This document shows positions 33,883 through 45,009 of a stretch of 64,000 nucleotides of DNA, piece by piece. Source of the stretch: Sarocladium kiliense (lineage: Eukaryota > Ascomycota > Sordariomycetes > Hypocreales > Sarocladiaceae); assembly GCA_030734395.1 (NCBI GenBank), contig JAUZTG010000042.1, positions 620,001-684,000 on the forward strand. Reading direction: 5' to 3'. The translations under genes and the position numbers were made by a program. The notes under the pieces are model-generated. The model saw only the letters and a program-made list of their open reading frames with translations, did no database searches and was not told the DNA's origin. Each line of letters starts with the position of its first letter. Positions within the stretch are counted from its first letter, which is position 1.

Positions 33883-34389
33883 TTACGAACTCGGATGATG
33901 GACGGGGCAGGTGACGATGGAGGATGTATTGCGCGATAGAGGACTTGGCTCGGCCTTTGTGTTTCTATCGGCGGCGGGATGATACAGCACGGCTTTGTGG
34001 GCCTGGACCTGAGAGGGATCGTCCCTTCGTCCTCTGCCATGCAGCTGTTTCGACCCAGCCTGTTTTTTGCTGGACTGCTGTCTAGCGCCGGACTTCTTGC
34101 GCCTTGCGTGCACGATCTTTTTCACACGTATCTTACATTTGACCAACAGTGTCTTCCCTCGACCCAACACACTTTTGAAGGTGCGCCTCGCGTATTGTTC
34201 GAAGCTAACCTGAGGCACCTGAGGATCCCGTGCGAGACAAGCGGAACATAACCCCGGCGGCTCATGTTTGCAAACCAAGGCGCCGCAAGTGCGGAGGTCA
34301 TGCTTAGAGTTCACCATACAGCAAGGTATTTGCCAGCACGCGGCTACTTGGCGGCAGCGCGTGCACTTGGCGATGTGTAGTTCACACAT
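33883..34389 (-). CDS. Small cysteine-rich, lysine-rich protein B
   Basis: From the ATG at 34389 the open frame gives 168 residues; an upstream in-frame ATG at 34470 adds 27. The start MCELHIAKCTRCRQV has the same MCxxHIxxCxxCxxV spacing as the small protein at 30914-31111. Further cysteines follow (WQIPCC, RTCGALVC, GLCSAC), then a Lys/Arg-rich middle (VKCKIRVKKIVHARRKK) and a Ser/Pro tail. No signal peptide is seen. This could be a nuclear or RNA/DNA-contacting zinc protein, but that is inference from charge and cysteines only. Confidence 0.55.
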   Translation of the reverse strand: MCELHIAKCTRCRQVAACWQIPCCMVNSKHDLRTCGALVCKHEPPGLCSACLARDPQVPQVSFEQYARRTFKSVLGRGKTLLVKCKIRVKKIVHARRKKSGARQQSSKKQAGSKQLHGRGRRDDPSQVQAHKAVLYHPAADRNTKAEPSPLSRNTSSIVTCPVHHPSS

Positions 34390-34788
34390 CACGACGCGAG
34401 GGGATTGGGCTTCCGATTCTGATCGCGGAGAGTTGTGCTCGAAAAGTAAGGACAAGGGGTGAGAGGCCAAGTATCAAGTGTGCGATTTGAAGACGAAGAA
34501 TTTGAGATTGGGCTAGTTGGTGAGATGATTCAGTCTTGGATACTGTCAACATGCTCTAATGTGAAGACGATCGTGACAGAGCCTCACTCGTCAGCATTCA
34601 ATACATCGCCCAATGCACACTGAATCTCAACCAAAGTCTCAATGCGCCCTCCGCCCGAGTCGAAATGGTTCAGAGAACGCAAGTGCCCGACTCAACCGCG
34701 TGCCTGTCACACAGTTCGGCTGCCTGAACTTCGATTCACCCTTCCGTATCGCAAAGAGAAAGCCAACACCATACGATTTACTACACGT
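34390..34788. other. Spacer between cysteine-rich gene B and PKS 3' end
   Basis: About 400 bases holding the upstream region of the cysteine-rich gene and the PKS 3' flank. Nothing else is seen. Confidence 0.4.
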
Positions 34789-37700
34789 TTACCTGGCCAG
34801 ACTCAACTCCCGGATGATGGCAGCCGCTTTATTGACGGCCTCGATGAGCTTATCAGTCTGCCCTGTAGGACAGTTCAGACTCATGAGGGTGCTATAAAGG
34901 GCTTTGGTTAGGATATGCACTGCTGAAAAGTAGAAGGGCAGGAGAAACTTACTGGTCATCATGAATCGTGTACCTGATCCTCAGCGCTTGAGGGTTCAGG
35001 GGTGTAGTTACAGACTCCACGCTGTTGTGGTTGATGTTGCTCACTGGGAACTCCATCGTTCTTCGCTGGAGAACTTCATCATACACCCTCGGCTTGGGCT
35101 GATCCTTCGGCAAGCGCTGCTCCATAGCGACGAATAGCCTAAAGAATCCCTTACCATCCTTGGCCTCGCTCAACCGCCGGCTAAGGTCACGCGCCGCCTC
35201 AATCATCAAATTCCGCTTCTGGAGGATCGAAACTTCGTCCTCGCCAGTCGCCACCACAGCTTCGCAGAAGGCTCGCACCTTTGCTGACGCCATCTGAACC
35301 ATGTCGTGGCGACCGTCGTGGAACTGTGACAGCATCACAGGCTGCCAGTTGGGAACGACGCGTTGTCCATTGAACAAGAAGAACGCCAGTTGACACAAGA
35401 CGTCGTACCCGCTCTTGATAGGAACCTTGCTCTGGCCGAGGACCTGGCCACTGAGGGTTGGAAGCTCATACGAGATGAAGTCGCGGAGGGCATTATCGCT
35501 GAGCCATTGTTCACGAAGGAGTGAGATGTGCTTGTCAAGACTGGCAGGAAGAACTAGTGGAATCTCCTCTGGCGCCGGTACTTGTGGTGGCGCCTGACCG
35601 GTCGGCTTGTAAGCCGCAATGGCATCACGCATGCGCTCGTAGAGTGCTGCAGGCGTCGTGCCGTCCAGGTACGAGTGCTCAACGAGAAGGCCGGACTGGC
35701 CATTCGCAGTCACGATGAATTGCATGGGCTTATCGTGCCAGCGATTGAAGCCGCTGCCCATCTTGCACTCTTTTGCGATCTCGGTGAAGTCGGTAGGGCT
35801 GCTGTCATCGAGGTTTATGGCAAACGCGGCCTCCTCGATCACTTGGAAGTAGTGAGCGTTGGCAGGACTGACTGCTAACAACTCGGTGCGAATCTGGATT
35901 GAGAAGTTAGCCAAGCGTTGATAAAAAAGCAGCAAGGCCTTTTTAGTGACTCTCAACGAGGCACGGTTTACTTGCCTTGGCCCATGAGTCGCGGGTATCG
36001 CTAGTCAAGATACCAGCCCAGGTCCCCTCGTCTTGGACATGGTTCAAAATAGCTGCCATCGTGGCTCGTAGCGTGGCGAAAGACACGGGAGAGTCTCCAT
36101 CTTGAAGAGGAACTTGGAAAAGTCGACCTCGTCTGAATACGACACAATAGTCACCAGCTGCCTTCCTGATGTCGTCCAACCCGATTTGGGGATGACGGTA
36201 GGTGTTGAACATCCACTGCAGCTGAGCTTGGCAGACAGGTGTCTCCAAGATGTATAGAGGCTCTACGGTCCCATTGTCAATCCTCTCCTTGAACTGGAAT
36301 GCTGTTTCGGCAAGCAATGCTGCGCGGTCAGCTTGGGAGTGTGGAACGGGACCGGGGTGGTTCATGACCATGAAGCTGCAGTACTGAAGAGCCTGTCTCA
36401 TAGGCATGTAGTATCCCTCAGACAGGTACTTCGAGATCCAATTGCTGACTTTTGGATCGCGGGCATCCTTCTGGATTTCTTCGTAGACTTGAGCTCCAAC
36501 ACTGCCGGGAGCAAGGAACTCCTTCATTGCTGACCGAAGACTCTCGATCTCTTCTTCGCTATGAGCGAAGTGAGAAATGTTCTCGAGGTGCTTTTGTAAG
36601 CCAACAGTCAGATTTGGGACTGGCTGCCGGGCCTCTTTGGGAGGCAGCGGGCAGCATGGCAGATTTACGATCTCCATGTCGTCAGGCTGAGCAAGCAGGG
36701 CCTGCTCTTCTTGGAGGTTTGCTTTGCCTTCTGTCTCGTCCTTTGAAGGTCTCTGATCTTGAGTCTGCTTACTGAAGCCGGCAGGAAGAATCTTGGATCT
36801 AGTTGCTAACAGCTCTGCCAGATGTGCAATATTCCGGGCGCTCGTCAGCTCTGAGACCTGAAGAGCGACCTTGAAAGCGCGCACCATCCAGTTCTTCAGT
36901 TCGATGGATACCAGCGAGTCAAGGCCGTAGGACGAGAGCGGTTGGTCGGGTCCAACATCATCGGCTTCGAGATTAAGGAACCTGATGAACTTTTCAACGG
37001 TCACTTCCGTGATCACATCCACAGCTTCTCTGAAGCTACCAGCGGCAGTGAGAAGGCTCTCAATATCCTGCTTCGCATCAGCGCCGTTTGCTTGAGAGTT
37101 GGACGCCTGCATCTGGGGGATCGTCTGGAACAGGGCAGAGAATAGATCCTCTCCCGTGCCCTGGCTCATGGATTTCCGATCAAAGCCCATGAGTGCATGC
37201 AAGAACGGTCTGTCCAGTTTGACTGAACGGTTCATGGCGTAATCCATGAGCTGCATGAGCTCTCCAACGTCAAATAGCATAGAAACCTGAAGGATGAAAC
37301 TACGTGTCCCCAGTTCGATCTGAGCAAGTGCTTGCGTTTCGTCGACAACAGGGAGATCAACAGAGACATAGCGAGTTGGGTGCGTTCTGTCATGGTGAGT
37401 GGCGAAGTAGTCCTGGAACGCATTCGCAGCACTATAGTTGCCTTGTCCCGGATTACCGAAGGTGGTTGCGATGGATGACAGAGTCACGAAGAACTCGAGA
37501 TCTGGAGAGCTGAAAGCTTGGTCCAAGTGGAAGGTACCACGAACCTTGGGACCAAGCACTGCATTCCATTCATCTCGGGTCATTATAGCCAAGGGGCGAT
37601 CCTATCGTCAAGGTCAGCGTTGCTCAGTGTGTAGCATTGTCCCTCGGTGGTAACTAGGCATTAAAGGGAACATGTACATACCCTCAGAACCATTCCAGCA

Positions 37701-40700
37701 TGGAAGATACCGCGAACCGGAGGCAGTGACTGCCGGCAGTACTCGGCAATCCTTTGCACGCTCGATTCGTCGGTGATATCGCACTTCAAGACGTGAAGCT
37801 TTGCTCCAAGTTTCGCAATCTCGGCCTCCCACGCAACTCGCTCTTCTTCGGCGAGATCGCCACGCGAAAGCGTCATGATGTGCCCGGCATGGCGTGAAGC
37901 GAGGTGTGTCACCAACATACGACCGATTGCACCAAGGCCACCTGCGATGATGTATGTGCCCTCGGACTGAAGCTTGGTAGGGGCAGGCGCAGGCAGAACT
38001 GCTTGGACCTTCTCTTCGTTTTCACAGTCCAGAACCACTTTGCCGATGTGCTTCCTCTCTGAGATTAGCCTGAAAGCTGATTCGAGTTGATCAATGGGGA
38101 ATTTGTTAAGGGGGTAGACCGGCTTCAGCACACCCTCTGCGAAGAGAGCAATAGTCTTGTCCAGAACATCATAAAACACCTTCGGGCGCTCCTTAGCGAT
38201 AGTAACCAGGTCGACCGAGGAGAAAGTGACGTTTCTCTTGAATGGAGCCATGCTTATATGCGTGTTCTTGTCAATATCAGTCTTTCCAAGCTCGATGTGG
38301 AATCCGAAAGAGGCAACGCAATCCCACGACTCCGCCAGCATTTCACCAGATGCTGAGTTGAGAACGACATTGACGCCTTTGTTCCGTGTTAGTCGTAGTA
38401 GGTGTCGCTTTAGGTCGCGTGGTGAAGCCCGAGAGGAGAGTATATGGCTTTCAGGAACATTGAAGTGGTCCATGATGAACCGCTTCTTCTCCTCACTACC
38501 AACAGTAACGAACACCTCGGCACCGAAATGCCTGGCAAGCTGGATTGCAGCCTGGCCAACACCCCCTGAGCCGTAGTGGACCAGCACAGACTGATCCGGC
38601 TCAAGGCGTGCAACGTTCACGAAACTGTAGTAAACCGTTGTGAAGACGACTTGCATCGACGCAGCCTCCGCAAAGCTCATGTTGTCCGGCAGCACATGCG
38701 CATCGTACCCGTTCAGTCGAGAGTAGCTCGCAAACGGCTGAGCATGCATGCCAACAACGCGATCACCCACCTTGTAAGTGCGCTGCACAAAGTCGCCAGA
38801 GCCAACGGCCGTGACAACGCCGGCACATTCGCCCATGAACGTGCCGTTCTGTAGCTGGCCAAGCGCACAAAGAACATCACGGAAGTTGACACCGAAGGCC
38901 TTGGAGTCGATCTGGATCTGCTCACTGCCCAAGGGAGAGGAAGCATCCGTGTCATGAACAAAGTGAATGCTGTTTAAAAGACCTGGCGCGCCGACCTCCA
39001 TCCTCAACGGCAGAGCCGGGTTCTTGAAAAGCTGAGGAGAGAGGTTGCTGCGTCCGTTGACCAAATCTGTCCAATCATTGAAATTTTTATCGGCGTATGC
39101 TCTGGGGATCAGAAGCTCGTCTCCATCAATGGCGAACTCTTCATCGACTGTGGCACGGTTGCTGACCTCAGGCGCCAGAAGTTGAAGAGCAACATCTTGA
39201 ATCTTCTGCACGAAACGGTTCACATCATCTTCGGAGCTGAGGACGTTCCTGACATCGATAGTGATGAGCTTGACACCTCCGTTCTCACGTCGGACAACGC
39301 GAGCCAGGCCTCCCGCCAGACCCTTGATGGAGCCCTCCTTTGATCCACCCTCTTCCTGGAAGGAGATCCAGATGAGGTTGCGGCAGTTGACGAGGAGGTT
39401 CTGGAAACGATTGAACAACTCCTGGGTGGGATGCTCGAGAATGGACGAATTTGCACTGTCGAGAACCACATACATGGTGCTCTCGCAAGCCTCTGGATCG
39501 ACCCCGGGAAGGCTTTCCCAGCTGTAGCTTGCACAGGAGAGAAGACCCTTTTCTTGGAACCCGGAGGTGAGAGCAGCGGATGCTGACTGCCCAACAGGGG
39601 AGGCAGGAGTATGAATCACCGTCACAGAGTCAATGATTGAGGTGGCGCCAGGTGACTTCTGCTCCTCAACCGCCCTAGAGACAATGAAGGAGGCTCGAGC
39701 CAATGGGCCATCGCAGTCCTGAGATGAGTAGTCGATACCATCGAAAGAGGTCTGAAGAAGCTGCTTATGCCATTGCTGAGGCGTCAGTAGCGGAGAGCCC
39801 TTCCGATGGTCGACAAAGTCCCACCACCTAGTAAACAGTCAGTGGTTGCATATAAAGAGCTCACGTGTATACAATTGAACTTACCCAGGCAAGGTTCCGA
39901 AGATGGTTCCAAGGCTGCGGCTGGCACCAGCTGTACTGTTGTTGATTTCGACAAACAGTAGTCTGCCACCAGGCTTCAAGAGCTTTCTGACGTTGGTCAA
40001 GGTCTCGTAGATCGACTTTGTTGCGTGAAATACGTTGGAGGCTACGACCAGGTCATAGCTGTTCGCCTCGTACCCTTGATCTACAGGATCACGGGAGATA
40101 TCGAGCGTTCTATAGTCAATGATGGACTCCCACCGACCCAGTCGGTCTTTGGCGGTCTCAAAGAAACCCGATGAGACGTCGGTGTACGTGTATTTCTTGA
40201 TCAGGTTCGATGCGTCTTCACCCATGCTCTTGAAAAAGGGCAGAGTAGCACTGCCAGTTCCAGCACCGACTTCAATGACATTCATCTGCGCGTTCTTGTT
40301 GGTCAACAAGCCTGCGTACTGCACCAGCTGCTGATACAATGGCGTCAAAGGACCCTGGTTGTGGAAGCGTTCGAAGAGATCATCAGCCACAAGCAGCTCA
40401 AGCGGATCAGTGGTGTTTGACAGGATGTTGGCAAGGTTCCTGCCGACACGACCGAGCATTTCACCCTCAATGTCAGAGCTATCAGATCGGTCAAGGAGTT
40501 CAGCCTGTTCAGCTTCGGTCAAGGATTCGCAAATATCTCGGCAAGAATCGGAAGTAACGTAGTCATGAATCCATCGTGAGAAGTCGCGCAGATGGGGCAG
40601 AGGTGCTGTTTCTGGATTCTGGATCACAGGTGTATCCTTGACCCTGTTGAGGTAAATTGCCGTGGCCTTCTCAATGATGCTGAGATGTTCGAGAAGCTCG

Positions 40701-43700
40701 GAGTTCTTGGGAACGTGCGGCTCAACTAAGCGTGCGAAAGTAGCTTTGTCGAGATGATCGGGATCGTGATTCCAGTATACCTGGTAGTTGTGCTTGCGCT
40801 CGAATGGCTTAGAGGCATCGGTACTTGCCCCCTCGCCTACTGCTCGCATCACGAGGCCTCTCATGGAGCTCACAAACATCAGGTCACCAGTGACAGCGTC
40901 GTGCTGGAAGACCCAAACATCTCCGCGTGCTTGGCTCTTACCTTCAGCCTTGAGCTCCATGGCAACAATCATCTCATCCCCCGGCTTGCTTGAGAGTTTG
41001 TTGGTGAAGAGCACCTCTTCGGTGGTGATGGGCATGAGGGGAGCTTTCTTGATCTCCCTATGGAAAACGGCTGGGACCATGTGGTTTGACGCATCGAGAG
41101 TTGTCGGGTGTATCAAGTGCGGTTGAAAGTACCCTGAGGGCATATACTGGGCCATATCTGGGATCTTCAGCTTGGAGAAGCCAACCCACGGCCCGATATG
41201 AGCCTCGTACAGAAGGGCGAAGCTTGGGCCCCAGTCATTGCCCGCCGCTCTGCGTTCGTCGTAGAAAGTCTCCATGTTTAGCTTCTCTTGAGCACGAGAT
41301 TGAATCCTCTCAAAGGCTTCAAATGCCTCGTCGAGAGTTGCTTTGGTCTCCTTGCCAGCAACATCCGCAGACTCAAGCTCAGCGCGGACGGTGCCCGAGA
41401 CGTGCTCGGCCCATGTACCATCTGACTGCAATGACAGGATGCGGATCGAGAACCAAGGGTTGGAATCGCTGATCTTAGAAGGGCTGAGGATTAACTGAAC
41501 TTCTATGTCGTCGCCAGGGCCATCAGTCGATTCGACGGGCAGGATAATGGGACGGGCAATGCGCACATCGCGGATGATGGTTTTGGCGATCTTGGCATCG
41601 GATTCAGGATTTTGCATTTGCACAAGCTGTTTCATGGCCTCTGTAATCATGGCGCTGTAGCCAGACCCCGGGAAGATGACCATGCCGTCAACAACGTGGT
41701 CCTTGAGCCAAGGTAACCTTTGAATGCTAAGATGGTGGCGCCAGCGAGGCTCCTCAAGCGGACTCATAACATCATACACGCCGAGGAGGTCATGATACGG
41801 GAAGCTGCGAAGACGATGGTCACGGCTGAGGCGAGATTCAGCCCAATGTTTGACCCGGTGATCCCACGGGTACGGCATGAGGTTGTCCACGACATGTTGA
41901 GGCTTGGGAAATGACTTCTCGAAGTTCACCTTTGCGCCAAGTTCAAAGAGTCGGGCTGTGGTTGCCGAGAAGGAAGAGACTGAGTTCTGGCCACGGGATA
42001 GAGGAGCCATGTAAGACGATTTGAACCCAGGGATGGAAGAAATGATCTGGTTGATGGGGCCCTGGAGGGCGGAGTGCGGCCCAATCTCGATCAATATGTT
42101 GGAGGTATCAGAGGCGCCTGTAGCTGCCATACTCTTAAGAAGAGCTGTCACTGCATCGTTGAAGCGAACCTGATTCATGTCAGCCAGCGTCAAAGTTAGG
42201 ATAGCGAAGTGACTTATACCTGAGAAACAAGGTTCTCAACCCAGTATGCTGGGCCAAAGCCGGAAGCCTTCTTCAGCCCAGTCACAGACGAATGGTACTC
42301 AATATCGGGCTTGACCTCTGTACTAGAAAGCCCTTCGAGTGAGTCCAAGTAGGAGGCAGCGACCTTCTCCATGTGGTGGGAGTGATAAGCCGTTTCGACC
42401 TTGAGTTTGCGTACGAACGCGCCTCCAAGTCGAAGCATCTCAGAAACATAGTGCACGGCTGGCTCGTCTCCTGAAAGCGTTGTACTGGAAGGGCTGTTGA
42501 CGCATGCGACTACCACGCGGCCCATCTCGCTGTCGATATTGGCTGCCTTGATTGCCTGGAGCGCAGCCTCTTCGCCGTAGCCTAGGGCCAGCATGGAACC
42601 TGGTAGATCGTTGAGCTTCCTGGCGATCGTAGCTTGTAGACCTCGGAGGTACGAGCTGAAGTCTATGTCAGTATCAATCCGACACACGGTTCAAGGTCAA
42701 ATGCTCAAATATGTTTACTTACGCCTTGACTGCAGCGTCTCGAGAAAGGGCTCCAGCGGCATATGCAGCAGCAATCTCACCAGAGCTATGTCCAGCAACA
42801 AAGCTGGGCTTTACATCGTAGTGAGCGAGGAGATCTACCAGTGCCATCTGGATGATGGTAGTCAGAGGCTGTGCGAGCTCGCTCTCGTTGATGCGTGAGT
42901 CCTTCTCAGCAGACTTGCTTAATTCCTGCACAAGATCCCACTCACAACCCAGGCTCTTCAGTAGGTGAGACGAGGCCTCGATGGAACTCTTAAAGACTTG
43001 GGAAGAACCGATAAGCTCGACGCCCATACCTGCCCACTGAGCACCTTGACCGGTGAAGATGAACGCAATGTTGGCTGCTGGAGCTGAACGGGTCTTGGAG
43101 ATTTTGTCTTTGCCCAGCGCAGTCGTGAGCTCCGCCAGGTCAGAAGCAACGAAGGCTTTCCTCCACTTGAAGAGCGACCTGCGGCAGCCGAGGGTGTAGG
43201 AAAGCTCAGTCAGGTCGGATGTAGAGACCTCACGACTCGAAAGCCACTTCTGGATCTGTGCCGGCATGGCATCCAGGGCAGCCTCCGAGGTGGCAGACAG
43301 AGGGAACACGAGCGGCATGCCCTCTATCGATTTAATGCTTTCTACTTCAGGTCCATTGGCGCCATGGTTGCCATTAACACCGTTCGTGCCGTTGGTGACG
43401 TGAACACCATTGGTTCCATTGGATGTTGGAGCAGACTGACCATGAACACCGTTGACTGCTCCATTGGTAGTTCCGTTCAAAGCCCCGTTGATAGATCCGT
43501 TCGCCAGATAACCGCTGTGTTCAGAAAGATACTGATCCAGTGATTCGAGAATCACATGGCAGTTGGTGCCGCCATAACCGAAGGAGTTGAGCGACACTCT
43601 GTGAGCCCCCCTTGCACCCTCAGGGAGCAGAGGGACAAGATCGAGCGGCACCTAGCGAAGAAGGTCAGTATGATGATGTCTGGCATGTAAGTTTCCAAGA

Positions 43701-45009
43701 GCAAGTACCGAAATCTGCCTCTCGTCTAGGTTGAGGCCTGGCTTCGGCTCGATGAAGTTCAGGTTGGGTGGGATCTGCTGGTGTTTAAGGACCAGAACGG
43801 ACTTGATCAAGCCCGCTAGACCACTTGTCGCCTCTGTGTGGCCAATATTGGTCTTCACTGAGCCAACGTACAAGTTCCGAGTCCTTGGCTTCTCGGTGAA
43901 GACATTGCCTAGGGACTGAACCTCGGCGATGTCACCTGCCTTGGTCCCCGTACCGTGAGCCTCGACATACGGAGTATCAGCGGGATCGAGACGCGCATCG
44001 TTGTACACTCTCCGGATCAAAGCCTCCTGGGCATCTGGGTTTGGAAGCGTGACTCCATTCGTCTTTCCATCTTGGTTGGCGCCGGAATTCCGAACGATGG
44101 CATGGACGGTGTCGCCGTCTGCAAGTGCATCTTTCAGCCGCTTGACGATGACGACGGCAACGCCTTCTCCGCGACCATATCCGGCTCCTCTACTGTCGAA
44201 CGTATAACATTTCCCGTCTGGATTGAGCATTCTGGAGAGAGATTAAATGTTTAGTAACGTTTGCCGAACCTGGAGTTGAGTGAACCTACCCGCCTGAGCT
44301 CATGATGACATTTTGGTCAGGATGCAAGAGGACCTCTGTTCCGCCAACAATGGCCATGCGCGATTGACCTGTCCTTAGAGCAGTACAGGCTTCGTGAAGC
44401 GCGACCAAGCTACCAGACTTGAGGGTAGACTGCCGTCAGCTCCGTGTCCTTCTAGCTTGCAAGCATCAGTGAACTTACGCAGCCGGTGTCAATAGTCATT
44501 GATATGCCCCTAAGATCAAAGAAATGCGACACACGATTTGCAATGATGGCCTCTCCTGTTCCAGGAATGTGGAATTGTGACAAGCCCTCGAGGTTCTTGT
44601 AACCGATCCGATCGTAATCGCGCGCGAAGAGAGCGGCATAGACCGCAGTGTCGGAGCCCTTGACGCTCTCCATCGGGATCCCGGCATTTTCCAAGGCTTC
44701 GTATGTCGTTTCCAACAGGATTCTCTGCTGGGGATCTGTGACATCGGCTTCGTTATGTGCGAAGCCGAAGAATCTCGAGTCGAAATCTGTGACGTCCTGG
44801 GACATGAAATATCCGCTCTTGGTGTTGTATGACTGGATAGAGGTACCATCCGGATGATAGAAGGAATCGACATTCCAGCGGTCTTTGGGCACGATTGACC
44901 ACCCTGAGCCACCTTCGCTCAAGAGTCGCCAGAAGTCCTCGGTGTTTCCTACGTCTCCAGGGAGGCGGCAGCCGATGCCGACGATGGCAATGGGTTCAAG
45001 GTCTGCCAT
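34789..45009 (-). CDS. Highly reducing polyketide synthase with C-terminal carnitine acyltransferase domain
   Basis: Ten exons: 44479-45009, 44290-44417, 43709-44231, 42723-43651, 42220-42655, 39885-42169, 37682-39827, 35976-37601, 34953-35893, 34789-34891; all phases close to about 3215 residues. KS: Cys177 in TIDTGCSGSL, His312 in EAHGTGT, His351 in TNIGH. An Asn/Gly repeat linker at about 445-495. MAT: Ser683 in GHSSGE. DH: His1007 in HVVDGMVIFP, Asp1208 in LDAS. MT: EVGAGTGS near 1482, ending FGTLPGWW. ER: HYGSGGVGQAA near 2030. KR: GGLGAIGR near 2240, Tyr near 2382. ACP: Ser2555 in GLDSL. cAT from about 2640: RWHDKPMQFIV and His2941 in VEHSYLDG. All sites look intact, so a methylated, fully reduced chain is expected. 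In Trichoderma Tv6-931 such a domain moves the chain reversibly to polyols; the same here is inference. Confidence 0.93.
35894..35975 (-). other. GC-AG intron in the PKS gene
   Basis: The donor reads AAG/GCAAGT and the acceptor CAATCCAG/ATTCGC, with GCTAAC as a likely branch site. Splicing restores DSWAKIRTELL, which aligns with the cAT family; reading through meets a stop after ten codons. AG/GCAAGT is the known consensus of GC donors. Confidence 0.75.

Noticed and set aside
31354..34040. Several 100-180 codon open frames on both strands in the gene-poor stretch
   Set aside because: They overlap in multiple frames, which points to stop-poor non-coding DNA rather than genes.
44479..44490. 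TIDTGCSGSL instead of the classical DTACSSS at the KS active site, possibly an inactive KS
   Set aside because: The catalytic Cys and both His residues are present and this variant is found in other HR-PKS, so there is no reason to call it inactive.
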